From Clostridiales bacterium (lineage in GTDB: Bacteria; Bacillota; Clostridia; Lachnospirales; Lachnospiraceae): a stretch of 15,664 nucleotides of DNA. This document shows positions 8,501 through 14,450 of the stretch, in pieces (within the stretch, counting starts at the first letter, position 1; each line of letters opens with the position of its first letter). A program made the position numbers and the translations under genes. The stretch covers positions 1 to 15,664 of the forward strand of contig JAHZAR010000027.1 in assembly GCA_019423835.1 (NCBI GenBank), given 5' to 3'. The notes under the pieces are model-generated. The model had not been told where the DNA came from, searched no databases, and was given only the letters and a program-made list of their open reading frames with translations.

Positions 8501-10163
8501 GGCTACGATGGCGGGTATCACAGAGGTAAACCCACTGAGCCCCCATTACTACTGTACAAACTGCCATTTCTATGACTTTGACTCTGAGGAGGTAAAGAAG
8601 TTTTCCGGTATGGCAGGGTGCGATATGCCGGACAGGATCTGTCCTGTCTGCGGCAAGCCCTTAAAGAAGGACGGGTTCGACATACCCTTTGAGACCTTCC
8701 TGGGATTTAAGGGAGACAAGGAGCCGGATATCGACCTGAACTTTTCGGGAGAATACCAGAGCCGCGCTCACGATTACACGGAGGTAATCTTCGGAAAAGG
8801 GCAGACCTTCCGGGCGGGGACCATCGGAACCCTGGCGGACAAAACGGCCTTCGGCTACGTGAAAAAGTATTACGAGGAGAGGGGACAGAGAAAGAGAGCC
8901 TGCGAGATCAACCGTATTGTCACCGGCTGCGTGGGAGTCAGGAGAACTACGGGACAGCACCCGGGAGGAATCATCGTGCTTCCCCACGGAGAGGAGATCT
9001 ACTCCTTCACCCCTGTACAGCACCCGGCAGATGACATGACCTCAAAGACGATCACCACCCACTTTGACTACCATTCCATTGACCACAACCTGCTGAAGCT
9101 GGATATTCTCGGACACGATGATCCCACCATGATCCGTATGCTTCAGGATCTGACGGGGCTGGATCCTGTCAGGGATATTCCCCTTGACTGCAGGGAGGTC
9201 ATGAGCCTTTTCCAGAGCACGGAGGCTCTGGGAATTACACCGGACGACATCGGCGGATGCCCTCTGGGGGCACTTGGTGTGCCAGAGTTCGGAACGGACT
9301 TTGCCATGCAGATGCTTCTTGACACAAAGCCCAAATACTTTTCCGACCTGGTGCGGATTGCCGGTCTGGCCCATGGAACTGATGTATGGCTGGGCAATGC
9401 CCAGACTCTGATTCAGGAGGGAAAGGCCACCATTCAGACCGCCATCTGCACCAGAGATGACATTATGGTCTACCTGATCAGCAGGGGGCTGGAGGAGGGA
9501 CTGTCCTTCACCATCATGGAGAGTGTGCGAAAGGGCAAGGGCCTGAAGCCTGAGTGGGAGGAGGAGATGACAGCCCACGGCGTGCCGGACTGGTATATCT
9601 GGTCCTGCAAAAAGATCAAATATATGTTCCCCAAGGCCCATGCGGCTGCCTATGTTATGATGGCATGGCGCATCGCCTACTGTAAGGTGTTTTATCCTCT
9701 TGCGTACTATGCGGCCTTCTTCAGCATCCGTGCCAGCGGCTTCTCCTATGAGCTGATGTGCCAGGGAAGGGAGAAGCTGGAGTACCACCTGGCCGACTAC
9801 AAAAAGCGGCTGGACACCCTGTCGAAAAAGGAGCAGGACACCCTGCGGGATATGAGGATTGTCCAGGAGATGTATGCCAGAGGCTTTGAGTTTATGCCCA
9901 TTGACATTTACAGGGCCAGCGCCAGAAACTTCCAGATCATTGACGGAAAGCTGATGCCCTCCTTAAGCAGTATTGACGGGCTGGGTGAGAAGGCGGCGGA
10001 CGGAATTGTGTTCGCAGCGGAAGACGGCCCGTTCCTGTCCAAGGAGGACTTTATCAACCGCTCGAAGGTGACGAAGACAGTGGCCGATCTGATGGCTGAT
10101 CTGGGGCTTCTTAAGGGACTTCCGGAGAGCAATCAGCTCTCTCTGTTTGATCTGGCCTTATAA
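5580..10163 (+). CDS. polC: DNA polymerase III PolC-type (replicative polymerase with proofreading exonuclease)
   Basis: At 1527 residues this is slightly longer than B. subtilis PolC (about 1437). It is the Gram-positive replicative polymerase. The order seen is an N-terminal domain (about 1-180), a charged low-complexity linker (about 190-310), an OB fold (about 316-395), and a PHP domain starting at His419-Cys-His421. A DEDDh 3'-5' exonuclease is inserted in the PHP domain, with Asp506 and Glu508 in FDIETTG and His644 and Asp649 in HHRAVDDAG. The C-family polymerase core follows, with the catalytic pair Asp1050/Asp1052 in PDIDLNFSG. A PolC zinc-binding module has Cys992, Cys995, Cys1021 and Cys1024. 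FPKAHAAAYV is another polymerase-family block. The C-terminus carries the sliding-clamp motif QLSLF (1519-1523), then four extra residues. AGGTGAT at 5568-5574 serves ATG 5580, which overlaps the ispG stop. Nothing suggests inactivation. Confidence 0.97.
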   Translation: MKPFLEVFPDLHITDNLRELLDLVEVERVTTTRDRSSIRIYIVSPRLIHKQNIYGLEKGIREQLFPGKRVAIRIQEKYRLSGQYTPEKLLMVYRESILLEIKKYSILLYSMFRRAECTFEREDVMRLTLEDTMIARDRTPELKRILEKIFVERCGLPMEIDEEYREPQKKAVDPVIVPCQMRRKNEAASEPLPFDPDYSAYLDSMAAASADGLDLFGADGPEGGLPSGEGGRAKLRPVPVETADGSDRTDEGASGGRKKEKSTAKDSSGIYGKKEFKKKEFTRSGYRRAEDPDVLYGRSFDDDELTEISQIEGEVGEVCIRGKILTTEIRELRSGKQLFIFTITDFTDTIGVKIFAKEEAVEDLKKATAAGQFVRLKGVATIDRFDGELTLGSIVGIKKCEDFTGKRMDNSPVKRVELHCHTKMSDMDGVSEVKDIIKRAKKWGMDAIAVTDHGCVQAFPDANHAVEKGDGFKVLYGVEGYLVDDLKQLAEDSRGQSLDHTCVVFDIETTGFSPLKNKIIEIGAVKVENGKIVDRFSSFVNPEIPIPFEIEKLTGISDNMVLGAPKIEEVLPKFLEFCGDAVMVAHNASFDMSFIRHNAMLQGKSFEPTVLDTVSMARFLLPNLNRFKLDTVAKELRISLENHHRAVDDAGATAEIFVKFVEMLKSRGIEDLDELNEQSRMSVETIRKMPTNHIIILAKNDVGRINLYRLVSDSNLVYYAKRPRIPKSQILKYREGLIIGSACEAGELYQALLRGVPEAEINKIVSFYDYLEIQPLGNNAFMLRDEKSTVKTEEDLKDLNRKIVELGERFNKPVCATCDVHFLDPEDEVYRRIIMAGKGFKDCDDQAPLYLRTTEEMLREFEYLGSEKAEEVVITNTRKIAAMCERISPVRPDKCPPVIPNSDETLRNICYNRAHEMYGEDLPKIVVERLERELNSIISNGFAVMYIIAQKLVWKSKEDGYLVGSRGAVGSSFVATMAGITEVNPLSPHYYCTNCHFYDFDSEEVKKFSGMAGCDMPDRICPVCGKPLKKDGFDIPFETFLGFKGDKEPDIDLNFSGEYQSRAHDYTEVIFGKGQTFRAGTIGTLADKTAFGYVKKYYEERGQRKRACEINRIVTGCVGVRRTTGQHPGGIIVLPHGEEIYSFTPVQHPADDMTSKTITTHFDYHSIDHNLLKLDILGHDDPTMIRMLQDLTGLDPVRDIPLDCREVMSLFQSTEALGITPDDIGGCPLGALGVPEFGTDFAMQMLLDTKPKYFSDLVRIAGLAHGTDVWLGNAQTLIQEGKATIQTAICTRDDIMVYLISRGLEEGLSFTIMESVRKGKGLKPEWEEEMTAHGVPDWYIWSCKKIKYMFPKAHAAAYVMMAWRIAYCKVFYPLAYYAAFFSIRASGFSYELMCQGREKLEYHLADYKKRLDTLSKKEQDTLRDMRIVQEMYARGFEFMPIDIYRASARNFQIIDGKLMPSLSSIDGLGEKAADGIVFAAEDGPFLSKEDFINRSKVTKTVADLMADLGLLKGLPESNQLSLFDLAL

Positions 10164-10218
10164 GCCGCACAGACAGCAGGCAAAACTGAAAATGAGAAGA
10201 TAAAGGGGAGGATTTACC

Positions 10219-11406
10219 GTGAAATACGATTTTGAAACAGTATTGGACCGCTACGACAATGGATCGGTCAAGTGGAACCTGATGAAAAAGAAAAAACCCC
10301 AGGTAGAAAGAGGGATTGTCCCTTTTTCCATAGCAGATATGGAATTTAAAAACCCGCCGGAGATTGTGGAGGCGCTGAAGGACTGTCTCGACCGCGGAGT
10401 GCTTGGCTACCAGACCGCGGAGCCCTCCTGGTACGAGGCGGTTACGGGATGGACCAGGAGAAGGTACGGTTGGGAGACAAGGCCGGAGTGGTTCTATACG
10501 ACACCGGGGATTGTCAACGCCCTCTATCATGGGGTAGCTGCCTTTACGGAGGAGGGAGATGGGGTCATCGTCATGCCTCCGGTCTACTACCCGTTTTATA
10601 AGGCAGTGGAGGAAAACGGGCGCAGTCTGGTCAGATGTCCGCTGGTTGAAGGGGAAAACCTCCGTTATTCCATTGACTGTGAAAAGCTGGAGGAGCTGGC
10701 GTCAAAGCCGGAAAACCGTCTTCTGATCCTGTGCAATCCCCACAATCCGGTGGGACGGGTGTGGACAAGGGAGGAGCTTATGGAGGTCAGCCGTATCTGC
10801 CTGAAGCACCAGGTATTTGTCATCTCCGATGAGATCCACTGCGATCTGATCATGCCCGGAAACACGTTTACCTCCTTTGCCTCCCTCTCGGAGGAGACAG
10901 AAAAAAATACCATGACCTGCATGGCCCCCAGCAAGACCTTTAACCTGGCAGGCCTTCAGGCCTCCTGCGTGATCATTCCGGATCAGGAGAGAAGGAGAAG
11001 GCTGAAGGCACAGATGGCCAGAGTTTCCTTTGAAGGCAGGGTGAATGCCCTGGGCTACAAGGCCATGGAGGCAGCTTACACGAAGTGCGATGCCTGGCTC
11101 GGGGAAGTCATTCAGGTTATCTGGGAGAATCACCGGACCTTAAAGCAGTTTATAGAGGAGCGACTGCCCGAAATCCGCACAGCCGAGCTTCAGGGAACCT
11201 ATCTTCAGTGGATGGATCTTCGAGCTTTCGGATGGACGCCGGATAGGCAGGAGGAGATTATGACAGAGGCGGATCTGTTTTTTGACGAGGGGATCCTGTT
11301 CGGCCCTGAGGGAAGGGGGTTTGAGCGCATGAATCTGGCCTGCCCCAAATCGGTACTGCTTGGCGCCCTGTCCCGCCTGGAAAAAGCCGTTCGCCGGAAT
11401 GCCTGA
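10219..11406 (+). CDS. PLP-dependent MalY/PatB family aminotransferase or C-S lyase
   Basis: This 395-residue fold-type I PLP enzyme resembles the MalY/PatB cystathionine beta-lyases, which cleave C-S bonds of cystathionine, cysteine or S-conjugates to pyruvate, ammonia and a thiol. The Schiff-base lysine is Lys239 in APSKTFNLAGLQ. Asp204 in SDEIHCDL should contact the PLP ring nitrogen, and NPHNPVGRVW is the conserved cofactor/substrate block. The start is GTG 10219, supported by GGGGAGG about six bases upstream. It lies 55 bases after polC with no clear terminator between, so read-through is possible. The family cannot be narrowed to beta-lyase or true aminotransferase from sequence alone. 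E. coli MalY also acts as a regulator, but nothing here shows that. The neighbouring MerR gene has its own promoter, so a functional link is unproven. Confidence 0.9.
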   Translation: MKYDFETVLDRYDNGSVKWNLMKKKKPQVERGIVPFSIADMEFKNPPEIVEALKDCLDRGVLGYQTAEPSWYEAVTGWTRRRYGWETRPEWFYTTPGIVNALYHGVAAFTEEGDGVIVMPPVYYPFYKAVEENGRSLVRCPLVEGENLRYSIDCEKLEELASKPENRLLILCNPHNPVGRVWTREELMEVSRICLKHQVFVISDEIHCDLIMPGNTFTSFASLSEETEKNTMTCMAPSKTFNLAGLQASCVIIPDQERRRRLKAQMARVSFEGRVNALGYKAMEAAYTKCDAWLGEVIQVIWENHRTLKQFIEERLPEIRTAELQGTYLQWMDLRAFGWTPDRQEEIMTEADLFFDEGILFGPEGRGFERMNLACPKSVLLGALSRLEKAVRRNA

Positions 11407-11426
11407 CAGAAGGCCGGCGGCAGGGC

Positions 11427-11457
11427 TGCTCCTTCTGCGGAGCAAGGGATGCTCCGC
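11427..11457 (+). repeat. Three-part inverted repeat forming two mutually exclusive hairpins
   Basis: TGCTCC (11427-11432), GCGGAGCA (11437-11444) and TGCTCCGC (11450-11457) alternate. The middle arm can pair six bases with the left arm (loop TTCTGC) or eight bases, perfectly, with the right arm (loop AGGGA). It begins 21 bases after the aminotransferase stop. No T run follows, so a standard terminator is not supported. Confidence 0.5.
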
Positions 11458-11530
11458 TGTGGATGCACACCGGCCCGTATGGAAACAGCTGCTCTGGCTG
11501 AGAGATTTCTCATGATTCTGAAAAAATTTC

Positions 11531-11561
11531 TTGACCTTGCACTTGGTATAACCTTTATAAT
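11531..11561 (+). promoter_or_regulatory. MerR-type promoter upstream of the MerR-family gene
   Basis: TTGACC (-35, 11531-11536) and TATAAT (-10, 11556-11561) are separated by 19 bases. A 19-20 base spacer is the hallmark of promoters activated by MerR-family proteins, which twist the DNA to realign the two boxes. ACCTT occurs twice as a direct repeat (11534-11538 and 11551-11555), and a perfect dyad is not obvious. The gene begins 67 bases downstream, so autoregulation is likely. Confidence 0.65.
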
Positions 11562-11627
11562 TGTCATTGAGAGAAGGGTGGCACACCGACAGGCAGAGGA
11601 AGGAGAACCGGAAGAGGAGTGAGGAAG

Positions 11628-12497
11628 ATGGACGGCAGAAACGCGATGGGAATCAAAGAGGTGGAAAAGCAGACAGGTATCAGCAGTCAGAATATCCGGT
11701 TTTATGAAAGGCAGGGGCTCCTTTCGCCGGAGCGCAATCCGGAAAATGGCTACCGGATGTACGGAGAAGAGGAGGTGGAACAGCTTAAAAGGATCAAGCT
11801 GTTTCGGAAGCTGGATATGCCTGTGGAAGACATCAGAAGGCTGTTCAGTGGGGAACAGAGTCTTCAGGAGGCCCTGACGGCCCAGAGAAAAAGAGAACAG
11901 GACGAAAAGAAGCACCTGGAGGCTGTGCTGAAATTTTACGGAAGGATCCGGGAAACAGAGCTGGATGAGCTTCAGGCGGAGAAATATTTGCGTGATATGG
12001 AGGAGATGGAGAGGCGGGGATCTGTTTTTGCAGAACTCGCAGAGGATTTCATCGCTGTTGCCGGGGCGCAGGCCAAGCGGGAATTTTCTTTCAGGCCTGA
12101 TACAATGTGTATGAACAGCCGTGAATTTACAGATGCCCTGTGCCAGTACGCCAGAGAGAACGATGAGGATCTGGTGATCACGAAGGAGGGAATGTATCCG
12201 GAGTTTACACTAAATGGAATTGAGTATACTGCCTACCGCCGTTTCAGCCGGTGGGGAGCGGTGGTATGCTGTTCCATGAAGCATCCCGAGGAGGCTGGCG
12301 ATGGGGCAGTGCCGGCAAAACGGAGAGGGATTCTGCGGCTTGCGGTGAGAGGGATGGTCCCGCTGCTCATACTGGCGGTGATTATTCTGCCCAGAATGAA
12401 GAGGCTGGAGGATCTGCTGTTTCTGCTTCCGATGGGAGCCGTATTCCTGATCCTGATATGGTTTTCATATGGGAATTTCAGGGAAAGAAAGGGATGA
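11628..12497 (+). CDS. MerR family transcriptional regulator with two C-terminal membrane helices
   Basis: From ATG 11628 the protein has 289 residues. Residues 8-75 are a MerR winged helix-turn-helix (IKEVEKQTGISSQNIRFYER, then GYRMY), with a likely dimerisation coiled coil at about 78-130. The central region (about 135-230) matches no effector domain I can name and has Cys161, Cys172, Cys214 and Cys215. Two hydrophobic stretches, about 243-256 and 263-281, are joined by a short basic loop and followed by a charged tail. This suggests a membrane hairpin with the DNA-binding domain in the cytoplasm. GAGGAG at 11614-11619 is eight bases before ATG 11628. A GTG at 11619 would overlap this site and ATG 11646 lacks one. 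A MerR-type promoter lies upstream. The signal and other targets are unknown. Confidence 0.85.
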   Translation: MDGRNAMGIKEVEKQTGISSQNIRFYERQGLLSPERNPENGYRMYGEEEVEQLKRIKLFRKLDMPVEDIRRLFSGEQSLQEALTAQRKREQDEKKHLEAVLKFYGRIRETELDELQAEKYLRDMEEMERRGSVFAELAEDFIAVAGAQAKREFSFRPDTMCMNSREFTDALCQYARENDEDLVITKEGMYPEFTLNGIEYTAYRRFSRWGAVVCCSMKHPEEAGDGAVPAKRRGILRLAVRGMVPLLILAVIILPRMKRLEDLLFLLPMGAVFLILIWFSYGNFRERKG

Positions 12498-12569
12498 GAC
12501 AAAGACAGATTTTAAGAGCAATTTGTCCGATAATCATTAAAAAAATATAAACAAATAATAAAAAATCTA

Positions 12570-12598
12570 TTGACTTATCGGCTGCTCTTTGGTAAAAT
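12570..12598 (+). promoter_or_regulatory. Sigma-A-type promoter of the licT-PTS operon
   Basis: TTGACT (12570-12575) and TAAAAT (12593-12598) are separated by an ideal 17 bases, preceded by an A-rich stretch. The start site expected near 12605 puts the antiterminator RNA at about +15. No cre-like catabolite operator stands out near it. Confidence 0.8.
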
Positions 12599-12619
12599 TT
12601 AGCTAAGTTAATAAGCAAT

Positions 12620-12647
12620 GGATTGTTACTGGTAAGCAGGCAAAACC
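12620..12647 (+). promoter_or_regulatory. RAT: RNA antiterminator target of LicT
   Basis: The 28-base element GGATTGTTACTG / GTAA / GCAGGCAAAACC closely follows the ribonucleic antiterminator sequence bound by LicT-type BglG-family proteins. Its last six bases (AAAACC, 12642-12647) are also the left end of the following terminator stem, so RAT and terminator are mutually exclusive. Binding of LicT as RNA is made should stabilise this hairpin and allow read-through into licT. Confidence 0.9.
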
Positions 12648-12718
12648 AATTTTGATTAGGAAGGGAGCGGCGCAGTGTTCCGCAGGGAACTTCATTTTCA
12701 AGGTTGGTTTTTTATTTT
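12642..12718 (+). terminator. Leader terminator controlled by the RAT
   Basis: A 14-base stem pairs 12642-12655 (AAAACCAATTTTGA) with 12698-12711 (TCAAGGTTGGTTTT). All positions pair, two of them as G-U wobbles. The stem runs into TTATTTT up to 12718. The 42-base apical region contains a smaller hairpin GTTCC (12677-12681) / GGAAC (12686-12690). It lies between the promoter and licT and is the off state of the switch. Confidence 0.88.
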
Positions 12719-12740
12719 GCCTGAAGAGGAAGCATACTTT

Positions 12741-13568
12741 ATGAAAATCGACAAAATCATTAACAATAATATCGTCAGCGCTCTGGATGCAGACGGGAAG
12801 GAAGTCATCGTCATGGGGAGGGGCCTGGGCTTTGGGATGAAGGCCGGAAGGGAGATTCCGCAGGCGAAGATAGAAAAGATATTCCGGCTGGACAGCCAGA
12901 ACAGCATGGATCGGTTTAAGGAGCTTCTCTCCAATCTGCCCTTAGAACATATCCAGGTTTCCAGCGAGATTATCAGCTATGCAAAGACCGTGCTGAACAG
13001 GAGCCTGAATCAGAACATTTACATTACCCTGACAGATCATATCAATTTTGCGATTGAGAGGTTTCGGCAGAAGATCCGGTTTTCCAATCCGCTTCTTAAC
13101 GAGATCAGAGCCTTTTACAAGGAAGAATATCTGATAGGAGAGTATGCAGTTGCTCTCATTGAGCGCCGGGTGGGAGTCAGACTTCCCGTAGATGAGGCTG
13201 GTTTTATCGCTCTTCACGTGGTAACAGCAGAGTATAATACGGCCATGAGAGAGACGATTGACATTACAAACCTGATACAGAAAGTGGTAAAAATTGTCAG
13301 AGAATATTTTGGAATGAGGCTGGACGAAACCTCGCTGAACTACCAGCGGTTTGTCACTCATCTGAGATTTCTGGCACAGAGGATTGTGGCAGGTGAGCTG
13401 CTGGACAGCGGAAATCCTGAATTTAACCGTCTCATTTCAGAGATGTACCCGGAAGAGTATGGGTGCAGCCTGAAGCTCAGAGAGTACATAAAAGATACAT
13501 ATGGCCATGATGTGACGGAAGAAGAGACCGCTTATCTGGCTGTCCATATCAGAAGAATCAGAACTTAG
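12741..13568 (+). CDS. licT: Transcription antiterminator LicT (BglG family)
   Basis: From ATG 12741 the protein has 275 residues, nearly the same as B. subtilis LicT. An N-terminal RNA-binding CAT domain (about 1-55, starting MKIDKIINNNIVSALDADG) is followed by two PTS regulation domains, PRD1 (about 65-170) and PRD2 (about 171-275). The four phospho-histidines expected for LicT fall at the same positions: His100 (TLTDHINFA), His159 (IALHVV), His207 (FVTHLRF) and His269 (LAVHIRR). In this family the transporter phosphorylates PRD1 to inhibit, HPr phosphorylates PRD2 to activate, and the dimer binds a RAT in the leader. AGAGGA at 12725-12730 serves this ATG. An in-frame GTG at 12675 lies inside the terminator and is rejected. 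It should control its own operon through the RAT at 12620-12647. Confidence 0.95.
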   Translation: MKIDKIINNNIVSALDADGKEVIVMGRGLGFGMKAGREIPQAKIEKIFRLDSQNSMDRFKELLSNLPLEHIQVSSEIISYAKTVLNRSLNQNIYITLTDHINFAIERFRQKIRFSNPLLNEIRAFYKEEYLIGEYAVALIERRVGVRLPVDEAGFIALHVVTAEYNTAMRETIDITNLIQKVVKIVREYFGMRLDETSLNYQRFVTHLRFLAQRIVAGELLDSGNPEFNRLISEMYPEEYGCSLKLREYIKDTYGHDVTEEETAYLAVHIRRIRT

Positions 13569-13596
13569 AATTAGTTGAGGAAAGAGAGGTAGCTGG

Positions 13597-14082
13597 ATGT
13601 TTTCACTGAAAAAGATATTTGGAGGCAAAGACGATAAGAAAGTGATTTTAGCGCCGGTAGAGGGAAAGGCAGTTCCCATGCAGGAGGTGAACGATCCGAC
13701 GTTCAGTCAGGAGATTCTCGGAAAAGGAGTTGCCATCATTCCGTCTAAGGGAAGGGTGGTTGCCCCTGCAGACGGAGTGGTCAGCGTATTTTTTGAGACA
13801 AAACATGCGGTCAGCATCACGGCAGACAATGGTGCCGAGATGATTATTCATGTAGGTCTCGATACTGTGAATTTGAAGGGAGAGCACTATACAGCCCACA
13901 AAAAACAGGGAGATAAGGTAAAGGCAGGAGAGCTTCTTCTGGAGTTTGATATGGAGGCCATCAAGGCGGCGGGGTATGATGTAATCACGCCTGTGATTAT
14001 CTGCAATACACCGGATTATCCGAATATGGTATGCCGCACAGGGGTGGATGTGAAAGAACTGGATCCGATTATCGAACTGTAG
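13597..14082 (+). CDS. PTS glucose-family enzyme IIA, free-standing
   Basis: This 161-residue soluble protein is a Crr-type EIIA that passes phosphate from HPr to the EIIB domain of a sugar transporter. The active-site pair matches E. coli EIIA-Glc His75 and His90: His70 (ETKHAVSI) and the phosphorylated His85 (EMIIHVGLDTVNLKG). ILAPVEGKAVPM and VVAPADGVV are also family segments, and the sequence runs to the normal C-terminus without fused domains. GAGAGG at 13584-13589 lies seven bases before ATG 13597, and the gene starts 28 bases after licT. Here EIIA is encoded apart from the EIIC gene downstream, so its partner is probably that transporter. It may also act as a general signalling EIIA, which cannot be decided from sequence. 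Confidence 0.93.
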   Translation: MFSLKKIFGGKDDKKVILAPVEGKAVPMQEVNDPTFSQEILGKGVAIIPSKGRVVAPADGVVSVFFETKHAVSITADNGAEMIIHVGLDTVNLKGEHYTAHKKQGDKVKAGELLLEFDMEAIKAAGYDVITPVIICNTPDYPNMVCRTGVDVKELDPIIEL

Positions 14083-14120
14083 GAACAGGTTTTGAAACAG
14101 CGGACAGGGGTGCAAATAAA

Positions 14121-14375
14121 ATGAAAACACTGACTGCCAGGATAAAAGTTCCCGAAGGACTTCACGTGAAACCGGCCTCGAAGATATTCATGGAAGCGAG
14201 AAAGTACGGCTGCCGGATTACGGCCTTCGGGCCTGAAAGGCAGGCAGACTGCAAAAACATCATGGAGCTTTTGAGCCTGGAGGCTGCTTTCGGGGAGGAG
14301 CTCCGGTTTGAGTTTGACGGAGCAGATGAGGAAAAAGCGAGGGAAGCCTTCCTGCTTCTTCTGAAAGAAACATGA
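14121..14375 (+). CDS. HPr-like phosphocarrier lacking Ser46
   Basis: This 84-residue protein has HPr length and layout. The phosphoryl-accepting His15 is present in VPEGLHVKPASKI, so transfer from enzyme I to EIIA is plausible. Two positions differ from classical Firmicute HPr. Residue 17 is Lys instead of the nearly invariant Arg. Residue 46 is Asn (in CKNIMELLSL) where HPr kinase normally phosphorylates Ser. It therefore should not make P-Ser-HPr, the CcpA co-repressor. ATG 14121 is 38 bases after the EIIA stop and has AGGGG at 14106-14110, ten bases upstream. An in-frame ATG at 14031 lies inside the EIIA gene and gives a non-HPr N-terminus. It is probably an operon-specific HPr alongside a general ptsH elsewhere, which is inference. 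Confidence 0.88.
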   Translation: MKTLTARIKVPEGLHVKPASKIFMEARKYGCRITAFGPERQADCKNIMELLSLEAAFGEELRFEFDGADEEKAREAFLLLLKET

Positions 14376-14381
14376 TTTGTT

Positions 14382-14425
14382 CCTGCCGAGGGGGCAGGTT
14401 CAGATAAAATATCGCCGGAAGGCGA
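14382..14425 (+). other. Two tandem hairpins between the HPr and EIIC genes
   Basis: CCTGCC (14382-14387) / GGCAGG (14393-14398) is followed by TCGCC (14412-14416) / GGCGA (14421-14425), which has a GNRA-type GGAA loop. No T run follows either one. They may protect or process the mRNA so that the EIIC message is made at a different level from the upstream genes. Confidence 0.4.
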
Positions 14426-14450
14426 AATAAAGGAAAGGGGTTCATTATTT

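Noticed and set aside
9042..9788. 248-codon minus-strand frame inside polC
   Set aside because: It is antisense to conserved polymerase-core sequence, with no motif or independent start signal. Other long antisense frames in 6000-9800 are rejected for the same reason.
11578..11622. Possible 14-codon leader peptide (GTG start) upstream of the MerR gene
   Set aside because: The stop overlaps the region just before the MerR start, but the start is weak and no attenuation structure follows. It is too short to support.
11619..11627. GTG 11619 as the start of the MerR gene
   Set aside because: No well-spaced ribosome binding site lies upstream, and the GTG overlaps the GAGGAG that is correctly placed for ATG 11628.
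11205..11915. 236-codon open frame on the minus strand across the aminotransferase-MerR junction
   Set aside because: Both ends are antisense to well-supported genes, and the translation shows no family motifs. It is a shadow frame of GC-rich coding DNA.
12675..12740. In-frame GTG at 12675 as a longer start for licT
   Set aside because: It lies inside the leader terminator. The protein from ATG 12741 starts like other LicT proteins and places all four PRD histidines at the family positions.
14031..14120. N-terminal extension of the HPr gene from ATG 14031
   Set aside because: It lies within the EIIA coding region in another frame. HPr homology and His15 numbering begin at ATG 14121.
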